Assembly (NCBI GenBank): GCA_034440575.1
Contig: JAOTOL010001214.1
Coordinates: 248,001 to 312,000 of the forward strand
From: Imbricaverruca yamaguchii
Taxonomy: Eukaryota; Arthropoda; Thecostraca; Neoverrucidae
Direction: 5' to 3'
DNA length: 64,000 nt
The position numbers and the translations under genes were made by a program. This document shows, piece by piece, positions 48,539-59,188 of this stretch. The notes beneath the pieces are model-generated. The model did not search any database, was not told where the DNA came from, and worked only from the letters and a program-made list of their open reading frames with translations. The first letter of the stretch is position 1, and the number at the start of each line of letters is the position of its first letter.

Positions 48539-48733
48539 GTGAGAACAGGGTGGGATCATCACATTATCCCGAAGCGGAAGAGAGCTGGGGAGAAGCCTTC
48601 CCCTTCTGAACAGAAGGTGCGTTGTGGATATCCGGGATGTACCTTTAATGGCAGGCCCGACAGCTTTAGGATACACAACAAGAGGAGGCATGGAGGTTTT
48701 CAAAACGCCAGAGTAAAAAAATTATGGCTTTGA
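48539..48733 (+). CDS. Mini-ORF with one C2H2-like zinc finger
   Basis: The 64-codon ORF has the pattern CX4CX11HX4H in RCGYPGCTFNG followed by RPDSFRIHNKRRHGG, which fits a single C2H2 finger. The rest is basic. An isolated finger could bind DNA or be an exon of a larger zinc-finger or transposase gene. No splice partner is evident, and the ATG has no supporting context. It may be a fragment. Confidence 0.35.
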   Translation: MRTGWDHHIIPKRKRAGEKPSPSEQKVRCGYPGCTFNGRPDSFRIHNKRRHGGFQNARVKKLWL

Positions 48734-49989
48734 GCCGGGAGCGAGGTTTGCAAGCTATGCTCCTGTTGAACGGGTAAGTCGTATGACAGTATGCCAGTGC
48801 AGCTGAATGGAATATGATAAATGCTTTCCAGGAAGCAAATGACAGTAATTGTTGAGTGTTCCCCCTCTAGTTTTTCTGACGCCAACCACTTGTGCCAGCT
48901 GACTGCTAGCTAGCCAGCCAATGTGGGAAAAGTGGTTCCCTAACCGGGAGTCAGAATATAAAGGTATTCCTGACCATAGAGTCAGAGAATAAAAAATGGC
49001 CTTGGACCCCCCCCATAAAAAATGGCCCCTTAAAAAACGCTTGAGAACAGGAAGCTACTGATTTTGGAGCCCAAAAATTGCATGGATAAAAAACAAGCTG
49101 GAGAATACGAATCAGAGTTGTGGAACAACCAGTATGATATTAATGCTTCATCACTTTAAAAAAGGATGCCAAATTCTGTGAAAAAAGGGGACAAAATATC
49201 TCAAATAAATAACTCAAATATCAGCATGAAAATTTGTCTATATCTACCAAAGTGCAGTGAATTATGGGCAACTGATGATATGCACATAAGAAGAGCAAAC
49301 AAAACTAACTCTGGCACGAAACTAGCTCTGGGTATCATAGTATCAACATTCAGCTTACATACGTATGTAAAATCAATCATTTGTATCAAAGTGTGTAACC
49401 AGTCTGCATAGTGCAGGCTGCATCATGAAAATGTCAGTGTAAATACATTCATAATATACTTTTTTAAAATGATTGTATAATGAAAGGTATAGGTAAAAAT
49501 CAGATTGTATTCAGCATTTCTCAGCTGTGACACAATGCACACAAGGTGTTTCAGCTAAAATAGGTACCTGTTTTCCAGCTTATCCACTTGACAGGGAGTT
49601 TTAACTCTAGTCATCTCCTCTTAAAAAAAAACATTGCTGTAGCCAGAGTATGATCCATCATCTATGCCTGGAGGAAAAATGTCAGTGCTTTCAATGGGGT
49701 GAAAACTTCAACATATCAGCAGCAGCATTCAGCATTTGTCCAGCAAGCACTTGTCCAGCAGCATTCAGCATTGAGCCACTAAAATATTTAGAACACTGCT
49801 CTACAAAGGTTATGGTGGTCGATGCTTCTTTATTAAAATCATTTTAATCTTATCATACAATCATCAGCATTCCAGGGAGGGCTAATTAATGGATAACTAG
49901 TGCATTGTTTCCACACAGTGGAACCAAGAAGGGCTCCTGTGGTTCATAGTTGCACTTATCTTTTATGTCTTTATGTCAATAGGTGTTAC
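48734..49989. other. No gene seen
   Basis: AT-rich sequence with short ORFs and no motif. A degenerate cagcagcattcagcattt word repeats near 49,720-49,780. Confidence 0.5.
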
Positions 49990-50560
49990 ATAACCATACT
50001 TGATGGGTGGACAAGTATTATCAGTGACCCAACAGGAGAAGGATTTAGGTGTTATTCTAAACACAAAAATTGGGGGCATCAGAACAGACCAAAGAAGCCA
50101 GGAAGAAGGCACTGAGAATGCTTGGGGCAATAAATAGGAATGTATCATACAGAAATGAGGAAGTCATCAGGAAGCTTTACTGTGCAAATGTCAGGCTACA
50201 TTTGAAATACCTCATCCAAACTTGGTCTCTTAGCTATGAAAAGGATTGTTGGCTTTTAGAGAGAGTACAAAAGAGGGCTACAAAAATGGTTACTGACTGA
50301 TCACATCTACTGACTGATGGCAAACCCATAGACTGAATCCACCTCTGCAGCCATGCAAAATACTACAAAACGTAATAGCTCAGTACAAATATATGGACAG
50401 CACAGTCAACAGGAAGCCTTCTTCCCGCATTTATGTAGGTCATATCCATGATCATGATTCATGGTCTGGACTCAATGGAGCAATGTCCCTAGTTGGGCTT
50501 AGTGCCAGAGGCCATCCCCATAGAAACCTCATCATGTCATAGACACTACCTCTCCAGGGG
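49990..50560 (+). pseudogene. CR1-like LINE, C-terminal end of ORF2
   Basis: Contains EKDLGVILNTK and then, after a frameshift, ARKKALRMLGAINRNVSYRN, LYCANVRLHLKYLIQTWS and LLERVQKRATKMV. This is the hallmark block downstream of RT in CR1/L2-type elements. It stops soon after, and later frames are full of stops. Truncated at both ends. Confidence 0.8.
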
Positions 50561-50936
50561 TTCATATATATTTTTCTTAATGATCATGGAGGGTGCCCTC
50601 TTCCAAGTCCAAAACGTAGCAATAGCCGTGTAACTTTTATGTTCCAGTTTAGGTTTCTTGGACTTACAGACTGTTCCTACTTGGTGCGCATATTTAGTCA
50701 GTATCTATTTTGAGGCCATTCATATAACACACCACCTTAGGCCTGATGCTAAAATATGCAGTTATATAGCCTCGCCCCCCAAAAAGTATATAAACTTACT
50801 GGACCCTAAGTGACTTCAATCACGCCCACTTACTAGGTTTATCTCCGGAAAGCGCTAAACAAATTCCTCAGCTCGTTCAGATCTAGGTAGATCTCCACAA
50901 CCAATCACAGCAAAGATCTCTGACCAAGGACATGGT
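50561..50936. other. Spacer between two LINE pieces
   Basis: About 375 bp without ORFs, separating oppositely oriented CR1-like fragments. It may include LINE 3'UTR. Confidence 0.45.
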
Positions 50937-51540
50937 CTATTCATTATGCCACTCCAGGAAACTAACTATTCTATCCTTGATAATTGATTCAAGTACCTTG
51001 CAGACTAGGGATGTGAGACTTACAGGTCTGTAGTTGTCAACTTTCCCTCTTTTGTCTTTCTTGAAAATGTGAACTACATTTGCCCTCTTACAGTCTTCTG
51101 GAATTTCACTTTGTGAAACTGATCTATAAAATATTATACTAAGTGGAATTGTCAGTTCATTTTTAGCTTCACGCAGTAGCCTAGCATATATTTCATCGGG
51201 TCCTACTGCCTTGTTTGGTTTTATTTTCCTAATATGACTGAGAACAGCATCACTATCAATCAAGTCAACATCATTTATCCTATCCCCTGTCATTGACCCA
51301 TAATCTACGGTTGGCAGATTGGTTATATCTTCCACTGTAAACGATGATTTAAACTGCTTCCTCAGCTCCTCAATCATCTCAACATCCTCACTTAATACAG
51401 TGCCATTCACCTCCAGTGGACCCACTGTGCTAGAAATCTTACTCAGCTTGTAAAAACTAAAGAACTTGTTGCCATCCCCGTTACAGTTTCTAGCCAAGTC
51501 CAATTCTCTTGCTCGCTTTTCTGCTCTGTTTTTTCTTTAG
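50937..51540 (-). pseudogene. CR1-like LINE, N-terminal part of reverse transcriptase
   Basis: A clean 188-codon minus frame holds GNKFFSFYKL, then IRKIKPNKAVGPDEIYARLL, IPEDCKRANVVHIFKKD and DNYRPVSLTSLVCKVLE. These are RT blocks 0-2 of a CR1/Jockey-like element. A further basic stretch extends upstream to about 51,540 in the same frame. It is cut off before the FDFxKAFD motif and has no stops inside, so it is relatively young. It begins about 55 bp before the hAT-like ORF on the other strand. Confidence 0.88.
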
Positions 51541-51593
51541 AAAACCAGAGCGGAAACCGTTCTGGTTCTGGTTCAAAATACGTATTTGCATTC

Positions 51594-53157
51594 ATGCGCA
51601 TTCACCGTTGTCACCTCTTTCAGACCGATGCGGAGCCTCTGCAGGCTGGGGGAGAACCGGACCCTGTAGTGAGCGAAAATATGGATCGTGTCCCGTCCTC
51701 GTCTACCTCTGGCGGTGCTGGTCGTTCGGAAGCTGATGCAGCTGTCGATCTCATCGGTGGCGACTCAGCACATGAGGTCCGTCCTGAACCTGGTGCCAAA
51801 AGTGATACCAACGCACTGTTATCAAAGGTGAAGGATATCGACTCGCGCGTGAAATGGAACGGGTCAAAACTCGACCAGATCATTAAGATTCTTCTAAGCA
51901 TAAGTATGAATAGCAGCAAGAAGGGACAAAGTGAAGGGAATAGAGGTTCTGAAACTGCGAGAACGCTGCTGCGATCTGGCAGAAGCGTCGCCGCTCTGGA
52001 AGTTGCAATCGGCCACCATCTTACCGCTTCTCCAGAAGTTGGCCTGCTATACTGCTCTATCTGCGTACATGTGTCCTGCTCTGCGGCCGATACAAGCACG
52101 AGAGGAGTCTTCAAATATGACTTCGGTTTGGGGGACACCTTCAAGGAGGGGCAAGTGCTGCCAAAGCAGTTCCGACTACTGAGAGTCTCGGTCAAGAACC
52201 ACTGCTGTGGCCTGCATCACCAGAAGGCTGTGACTGCCAAGCAAACAGTAGAGCAACTGGCGAAGGGCCGGTTTGCGACAAACAAGGATGCTGCGCGCCA
52301 CGTTCTTCGGACAGGGTCTTATGTGCTGAAGCGCTCTCTGTCGCGGGCATCGTTTGAGGACTTGGTCGTTCTGCAGCACCAAAACGGCACGCAAGTGGGC
52401 AGCCTCAACCACTCCAGCATGTTTGTACCGACCATGCGCTTGCAGTTCTCCTCTACCATGAACAGCATGCTACAGAAGTTTATCGCACGCCAGCCCTGCA
52501 TCTCGATGTGCGCAGACAAGGTTACTGTGGCGAAGCGGACTATCGACATCACCGTCGTGGTGGCTGTGGTCACCGAAGCGCCGGCGGGCAGCATGATACA
52601 GTCGTTTGTTATCGCTGCACCAGTGGTTCAAGATCACAGTGGCAATGGACTAGCAGAAGAACTGTGTCGATCCCTGGCGAACGTGGGTGTAGCCCATCCT
52701 GACAAGCTGGCAGCAGCGTGCATGGATGGCCAATACCATCACAACAAAGTGCCAGAAAAGTTGCTCCATAAGATGAGTGCCAGCGATCCCCGCTTCCAGA
52801 CAGCTCCGTCTGTGGTAGTGCTCTGTGACGGCGCTCATTTGCTAAACTTGGCGGACGAAGACGCGCGGCGTTCCGACAGGTGCGAATGGGTGGGCCAGGC
52901 CATCTCGTCCATGACCAGAATCACCAAGCGCTACACCATCGGTAAGGGCTTGGAAACCCTGCTGAGCGCCGGAGAAGAGCATGGCGAGACGGTACTGCGG
53001 CCCAAGCTCTGGTCTGGCACGCAGTTCGCGCCATATGCCTAAACAACTTTGCAAATGTTCCTCCGCAATGCGGATACGATGGTGAATGTCCTGCAGCAGC
53101 GGATCAGAACAGGAGAGGCGGATGACAGTGAACAGCGAGATCTCCGACTGCTGCGAG
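51594..53157 (+). CDS. hAT-transposase-like zinc-finger protein, long exon
   Basis: A 482-codon frame (51,594-53,042). A likely acceptor at 51,623 (ctctttcag) or the ATG at 51,681 may be the real start. Residues 154-209 form a zinc finger of BED/TTF type (CSIC, then KNHCCGLHH). The transposase-like part has CADKVT (D308), CMDGQYHHNKVP (D378, 70 residues on, as in hAT enzymes), CDGAHLLNLA (411-420) and LRPKLWSGTQFAPYA. A TAA at 53,040 interrupts it, but the same frame continues for 38 codons to a donor, gtaggt, at 53,158. It is either a one-stop pseudogene of a domesticated transposase or has a sequence error at that codon. Confidence 0.65.
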
Positions 53158-54014
53158 GTAGGTTCAGAATATGAATATTCCTTGGAGGTGTTGCACGAGT
53201 CTAGACACATGGACATTCACAATATCCAGACACTATTATTTTGCTAAGTTATCATGTGGCAAATGACTGGTGATTAACACATTGTTGTTCTGCAGTTTCA
53301 GTTTGTCCTTCAAACACGCGCCCGGTTAAATACGGCAAGTCGCAGCATGCTTGGGTGGATGGGGGAAGTTATTGCGGAAAAACTGCGTTTGGGACAAGTA
53401 ACCTAAGATTGCCTTGAGGCAAGGAAAACCATAATGTCAACGTAGTTTTCGGCGAAGTTGAGTATCCTCTTCAGCAATGGTTCCGCTTCCACAAATCAAG
53501 GGCTGGTTTGAATACATTCCTAGCACGTGACTGAAATCTTTACTAAAGTGATATCTTTTTTGAAATCACGGCCTGACTGATCCAATCTCGCCCAATGACC
53601 CTCAACGCCATTTCTATCGATTGTATACCAAAATATCCGCCGACCAACTGCGAGGAGTATAGCCAAACGTGGTGAGTCGGCGCCGTAGCGTTCCAGAGTT
53701 ATTCACGAAAAAGCTTTGCTCGTTTGTGGTGTCGCATTGACCACCACCAGAACACGTGCTAATGGATATATTGCGCAGGTATAGGCTGTGGTTTAGCTTA
53801 GAATTACTTTTTTTAACAGTTATAATGGCACAGGAGTATAACTAAAGTTAAATACAGCAATGTAAATTATTTTCCTTTTTATTGCGAAGTACAGCTTTGC
53901 TATGGAAGCATGCAATTCCCCAACTTGCACCCTGGGCATGCCATGTTAACGACGCTTCAGTCTATAACTGTCCCCACTACTCATCCCTACCGACATTCCT
54001 CACTAATTTTTCAG
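53158..54014 (+). other. Intron of the hAT-like gene
   Basis: 857 bp with GT (gtaggt) and AG (ttttttcag-like, pyrimidine-rich) ends and matching phase. No repeat or ORF of note inside. Confidence 0.55.
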
Positions 54015-54248
54015 ATCTGAAGTTCACCGCTCAGCTGGCAGCCCTCTGTGACCTGTATGACGTGCTCGCCGAGGGTAGCAAGTCGCTTCAAAATCTGCAG
54101 CTCCTGCCTTGGGAACGACAGCGCATGTTTGACAACATGGTGTGCAAGCTCGCTGAGATGCAGGACGCTTTGGAGAACGAGGACACAGAGCTAATGGCGG
54201 AGCGCTGGCCCATGGTGTCATCACTTCCTGCCACCGCCTACGACCAGG
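54015..54248 (+). CDS. hAT-like gene, following exon
   Basis: Acceptor ctaatttttcag at 54,003-54,014. The first two bases complete the codon left open at 53,157 (phase 1), giving Asp, and the frame runs LKFTAQLAALCDLYDVLAEG and then WERQRMFDNMVCKLAEMQDA. This is helical, charged sequence of the kind found in hAT-like proteins before the C-terminal domain. The open frame passes ATAYDQ at about 54,248 and then degenerates into the AT-rich tract. The next donor is weak (gtcggc). No later exon was confidently found. Confidence 0.6.
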
Positions 54249-54335
54249 TCGGCTTATTATTATATTTTGTTCTTGCTTCGCTTCCCCATATAAAGTCTGT
54301 GTAGATACACATGCTTATAATATGCATATATATAT

Positions 54336-54418
<83 letters not shown>
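54336..54418. repeat. (CA)n-(TA)n microsatellite
   Basis: About 30 bp CA followed by about 50 bp TA. It immediately follows the last hAT-like exon. Confidence 0.97.
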
Positions 54419-54815
54419 ATATATAATATATATACATATATTGTTTTGCGAATTCAGGTGATTGAAAGAGGAAGCAGCATATGCGTAACAGTACAATTCC
54501 GTATCCCCTCCCGTGGCATCATCTCCAGTCGTTCCCTTTATGATTTTATTCTGCTGCAGCTGTTACGTGTGTTGCACGTTGCATGTTGGAATGGCTATTG
54601 TGCTTCCTTTATCCGTTATCTCTCGTTGGGTCGGATTTCTTTTATTTTGCTTCAAGGCTTTGTCTACTAAATAATATGTACCTATCAATTGATGCTGCTG
54701 CTTGTGGATATTCTATCTTTTGACCTTTGTACATTATCATCTTACATATTGTGGCTATATTGTTTTGCCCGATATTTAATGGCGCGTCTTCGTGTGAGAT
54801 CGCATTAATTTGTGT
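54419..54815. other. No gene seen
   Basis: AT-rich. One plus frame runs to 54,670 but is only hydrophobic low-complexity sequence. Confidence 0.45.
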
Positions 54816-55200
54816 TTAGGTCGGAATGTCGGAAACAGGCGAAACACGATCCGAAGGGTTCGTGATCAGCACGGGATCATCTATTGGTTGTGCAGTAACT
54901 CTTCTATCTGATCTGACCTGGATGACTTCGCTTTCCAGCTTCCAGCGGTGCTCCGATTCACCACCACTCTTCATGACAAGGCGACAGAGCGCGGCCGCGG
55001 ACTGGACGCCAGGGGCAACAGCAAAGGTGCCAGGAACGGCAAGCTGCAGTATTCTGTGACTGACATATAGGTCGTCAGTGATTTGAAGGCTCTTCAGCAG
55101 GTGAGGCATGTCGAATGCCTTGAGATCGTCCACGACAGCATCGCAAAACTGGTCAGTCAGCGTTTGATACCGCCGACTGCAGCCGTGGAGAGGGAGGTTG
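54816..55200 (-). CDS. Unidentified exon-like ORF
   Basis: The minus frame continues without stops for about 125 codons upstream of its TAA. Its sequence looks protein-like: QFCDAVVDDLKAFDMPHLLK, ITDDLYVSHRILQLAVPGTF, then a Ser/Arg-rich end. The nominal 5' part of the frame (above 55,200) is SINE sequence, so any true start or acceptor has been overwritten. I recognise no family. It lies next to the hAT-like gene but on the opposite strand. It could be an exon of a neighbouring gene or a cryptic frame. Confidence 0.4.
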
Positions 55201-55348
55201 TCAAGGCTCCTATAGTCATTTCGCGTCGGCATCTGTGATGCCGTGTCCGCGCCGCGAGGGGAGAAGCTCATCGGTAGGCAGCGCGGGTCGAACCCATGAC
55301 CTTCGCCGCGCGTGACAGACGCATTTACCAACTGAGCTATCCTTCCCC
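55200..55348 (-). mobile_element. tRNA-derived SINE, minus copy (3'-truncated)
   Basis: Reading the minus strand from 55,348: ggggaaggatagctcagttgg (A box) and, about 40 bp on, gggttcgaccc (B box), then a body segment gacgcgaaatgactatag that matches the plus copy. The anticodon-like region (ctgtcacgc) resembles a tRNA-Asp arm, but no tRNA cloverleaf closes. The tail is missing. Confidence 0.75.
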
Positions 55349-55393
55349 TCGAGCCAAGCCGATGGAGCCAGTCAGTTACGACCGCCTGTTTGC

Positions 55394-55568
55394 GGGGAAG
55401 GATAGCTCAGTTGGTTAGAGCGTCTGTCTCGCATAAAAAGGGTTCGAGCCGATCTGTCGACCAATGGGCTTCTCCACTCGCGGGCATGGCGTTATAGTTG
55501 TCGACGCGAAATAACCATAGCAGTTGAAAGCGTCGCTAAATGACACAATTAGAATAATTATTATTATT
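55394..55568 (+). mobile_element. tRNA-derived SINE with 13-bp target duplication
   Basis: Starts ggggaaggatagctcag (A box), with gggttcgagcc (B box) about 38 bp on, an unrelated body, and an attattattatt tail. The 13-bp sequence accgcctgtttgc flanks it at 55,381-55,393 and 55,569-55,581, a perfect target-site duplication. Length 175 bp. The RNA would be transcribed by Pol III and mobilised by a LINE whose tail preference is (ATT)n-like. Confidence 0.88.
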
Positions 55569-55581
55569 ACCGCCTGTTTGC

Positions 55582-55929
55582 TCCGCTGCCGACTGGTTAG
55601 CCTATTAGAGCACTTAGTTTTAACTCGTTGGTTGTTAAGACCAACAACGAAGTTGGTGCTGAATTTATGACACCATGTAGCGGCTCGTGTTTCATGAATT
55701 CGCAAATATAAAGATATGGTTTGCAGCATGTTTTGTCTTTGTCTCCAGAAATGCGGGCAGAAGAGATCAGTTCTCCACGGTGGTAAAAACGTTTTTCGCC
55801 TGAAATAAAAACCCTACAAAAATACTGAAAACATGGAACTAAAGTGGGCTAAAACAAAGAACTTCACGGGACACTATTATTTGGAGTGGTGGAAAAGTTA
55901 TGGCGGAAAATTTCGTTGGTGGAATTTGC
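55582..55929. other. No gene seen
   Basis: Unique sequence between the SINE and repeat B. Confidence 0.5.
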
Positions 55930-56390
55930 GACCATTTTTTTCACCTCTAGAGCAGACCTAATAAACCAGACCTTGTTGGAAGTCAACTTGCCCTAATACA
56001 AAATGCTTACTTTAGCTAAAATCTTCTATTTGAACTGCAATTGGCAAATAGGCAAAATTTGTATATAGTCAAAAATAAAACAAAAATGACAAATTCCACT
56101 CGTACGTTCTGTTGCATCCCTAAAGGTAAGCAAACGCTGAAAGCTTCATTAAAATATATGTATCCGTTAAAGCGTGAAGACTAGTTGAACTTTTTTGGGG
56201 GTGACCTCACTTGACCTTGATTAATTCCTTGACCCTAGAAGACCTGACTTCGACATTTCGAAACAGCATGCAAAATTGATGTGGGAAAGGTATGCAAAAA
56301 TTTGGGCCCGCTGCCTCTCGCCGTTCGTCCACTATCCGCGAAGAACCTGAGCGGGGGGCTGTTGAAGACCCCCGAGACGGGACGGGCTAA
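55930..56390 (+). repeat. Dispersed repeat B, copy 2
   Basis: Collinear with 46,985-47,425 including the terminal gttgaagacccccgagac.gg block. Confidence 0.85.
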
Positions 56391-56489
56391 AGGATAAAGA
56401 TATTTGAATGGAACATTCCACGCTTACTTATCTTTAGGGATGCACGCTCTAGAGGTATGTTTATCTCTTCGATTTATATGACTTGTTAG

Positions 56490-56770
56490 TTTTGCATGCT
56501 TTTCCATTAATGCTAAAATATAATATTCTGGCTCGGGTAACCACTTTTATCAGGTCAAGTTGACTTAAAGCAACGCTTCGCGGTCGACTCTGCCCATTAT
56601 AAAAATCTGCATAAAATTGAAAGGAGAAAATTTTGAAAACTGAAGAAAAAATATTGCATGCTGGTATTTTGTGCGCAATTTTTTTTGTGACTTGACTTCC
56701 TTTTCTGAATCCAAGTATTTTTATCTCTCGAAAATGAACTCCCCGAGTCAAAAATATTATATCAGTCGTA
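56490..56770 (-). repeat. Dispersed repeat B, inverted piece
   Basis: Its reverse complement follows 46,800-47,060 (gttcattttcg, gggcagagtcgacc, aagtcaacttg words). It joins directly onto repeat A copy 3, suggesting that A and B pieces can be parts of one larger family. Confidence 0.65.
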
Positions 56771-56789
56771 ATCCCATAGATCCCACCCC

Positions 56790-57384
56790 CTTTAACACGC
56801 GCCCTGGAGGGCCTTTGAGAATTACGCTCTGGAGGGGGGGGGGCTGATTCCGCCCCCCTAAGATCTCGGTTCATATCAAAGCTGGAGCAACTAAATTCCC
56901 AGGGTGGATGGGTACGGTAGTAAACTCTATTTGGTGCAAATTGTTTTACCTAAGGTCAATATCTTCGAGGTCAAATAAGGTCAAAATGCCAAAATAAATT
57001 TGGTTTTTGTTTTGCGTGGCTTGGCTTGCCATTGTTATGGATCGCTATGACTATGTATAAATGCTCCAAAATGGACATCAATGATGTTTTGAATATTACT
57101 AATGATGCAATACAGATGTTAGACCCGGCATTTTACCTCAGGTCACCTATACAGTAGCACTTTATCAGGTCATTACCTGCTCCAGTAACCGAAACCGGTC
57201 CGCCCGCCCGACTACTCCGACAACAATAACAAACAGTAATTTGCAGGATGTGTAGGGAGTAGCATGCAAGGTGACATCAATCGCATGAGTCATTTGCATT
57301 TATGACAACATTCCAGTTGACCAAGTTTGATTCCATTAACCTGCCATGAACTTGACCTGACTTGGCTTCGGTGACCTAACATGA
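56790..57384 (-). repeat. Dispersed repeat A, copy 3
   Basis: Reverse complement of the 348-1,012 part of copy 1. The C/G-run hairpin is at about 56,834-56,862. It is the most diverged of the three. Confidence 0.85.
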
Positions 57385-57715
57385 CGGAAACTGTGGTTCA
57401 CGAAGAGAAACTTTGATTCCAGGACCATGTATTGCGCAGCGCTCGCCGGTAGCCAGACTGCCCCGGCGCAGCCCACACCCTCCCAGCTGAACTCGACATC
57501 GCCTCCGCGTTTCCGACACCCCCGATCGCTGATTGGCCCATCCCGCACACGCCACACCACACCACGTATCCGGCCGGCCCGCCCGGTCACGAGGTCACCG
57601 TACTGGCTGACTCACCTGCCGGCATCCCCCACGCGGTGTCCAGTGCCGCCGCGTGGGGCTAGTGCCAGTGTCACCCTCGCATGCAATCTCACTACATCCC
57701 CCATGATCTCAAACA
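57385..57715. other. GC-rich, no gene recognised
   Basis: Possibly the 3' untranslated or LTR side of the pol remnant, but no LTR ends were identified. Confidence 0.35.
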
Positions 57716-59188
57716 TCATTCGCCCACATCACTCGACACGCCATCCGTAACACACAGTCGTGCGCTCCGGCGGGGCGCAGCCCGCCACGCGTCGAAGTCT
57801 ATGTCCAGCGTTTCGTTCGGCGCATACGTCGCGTCGCGCGGATCAGTCACCGTCAGGTCCAGGTCGTCCAGCGAGTCGTCGGCCGGTTCGTCGGCGGGGG
57901 CGTCAGGCGGGCGCACCGGGGCCGGTCGCTCCGCTCACGGAGGCGGGACGTCGCCCGACAGGCCAGGTGTCGCCATCCCCTGTGGGCCGCCGGGCCACAT
58001 CACTGCGCGGACAGCCGGCCGGGGCGGCGGCGGACGGGGCAGGGGCCTGTCCCACTCCTTAGCGCCGTAGTCATCGTCATCACTGCACTGTCGCCGTCAT
58101 CGTCGTCGTCGTCCCCGGCGTCCTCCACCACGGCGAACACCGTCGTCCACGCGCCGTCGCACACAGCGGACGTGCCAGGGGCGACCATCCACCTCTATCA
58201 GGGGGACCGGCAGCAGCCACGTCACGATGCCCTCGCGCGACCGCTCCGTGCAACGCGGGGGCGCGCCGCGCCGTCGCAGCCGCACCAGATCTCCACCCTG
58301 GAGCGGGGCGTCGACCAGCTCGGTACGCATCGCGTTGGACCGGACGGTGGTGCTAATCGGCAGCTCACGACCCGCATATGCGTACAGGCCAGCGGCGGGG
58401 GCGGTGGCGGCGTTCGCGCCGTCCAATGGTGTCGTGTTGTACCGATGCACCGCCTCCGCGATGGAGCAGACCTGTCGAGATGTCATCACCTTCACCGTCC
58501 GGTGGTGGCGCTCGACGATGCCGTTCCCGCCCGCCTCATACGCCGCCCGGAATCACAGCTGGAAGCCCCACTGCGCCGCGAGTGCCGCCATGCGCCGGCT
58601 ACGAAACGCAGTAGCATTATCGAGGAATATTTCATCGGACGCGCCGCGCTCCAGAAACATCGTGTGAAGATGCTCCGCGATCTCGCCCGCTGTCACGTTC
58701 CGCAACTTACGCCACTGACGGTCCACAGTCGATCACCGACAGGTACGTCACGTCCCGGTAGTGTATCACGTCGATGGCCGCCGCCAACAGTCCGGCACGC
58801 TCAGGTGCCCATGGTCCCATCGGACCGGCGTCGGGTCAATCGATTGCCACACGTTGCAGGCCCGAACCACCGCTGGTACCGCTGGCCGCGACACCCGTGT
58901 TCCACGGCACAGCCGTCACGCGTGCCACAGGATACGCCGCACCCCTTGATGTCCGCAGCCCTCGTGGACCGCCCTGATCCACGCGGGCTTCGCGTCGGGC
59001 CGTGGGTCAATGGCGGTCACCAAGGCCGGCGCATCGTCGAATTCGTCGCCATCCTCGTCGGCCGAGGCCGAGTCGCGCAGCCACTCTTTCGGCACACGGG
59101 TGAGGATGTCCGCCGGGTTGTCGGCGGATCGCACAAGACCGATCGTCATGGACAGCTGGAACTCCGATACCAGCTGCTGGATGACGTG
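57716..59188 (-). pseudogene. Ty3/gypsy-like LTR retrotransposon pol remnant (integrase)
   Basis: Minus strand, from 59,188 leftward. The RNase H end has ADNPADILTRVP. The integrase zinc domain has HEGCGHQGVRRILWHA followed by a TGA, and its second metal pair reads CNVW where C-X2-C is expected. The catalytic core follows with VIDCGPSV, LDNATAF and GNGIVERHHRT; the second Asp and the Glu are exactly 35 positions apart, counting an in-frame stop. A C-terminal part with IEVDGRPWHVR is typical of gypsy integrases. At least one frameshift and two stops disable it. RT and upstream parts are absent, cut off by a LINE at 59,189. Confidence 0.82.

Noticed and set aside
49990..51540. Single twin-primed LINE insertion
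   Set aside because: Order and orientation of the two parts are the reverse of that expected, and their decay levels differ.
55250..55480. Two genuine tRNA genes
   Set aside because: A and B boxes are present but the acceptor and anticodon stems do not close, both continue into a shared non-tRNA body, and one has an (ATT)n tail with a target duplication. They are SINEs.
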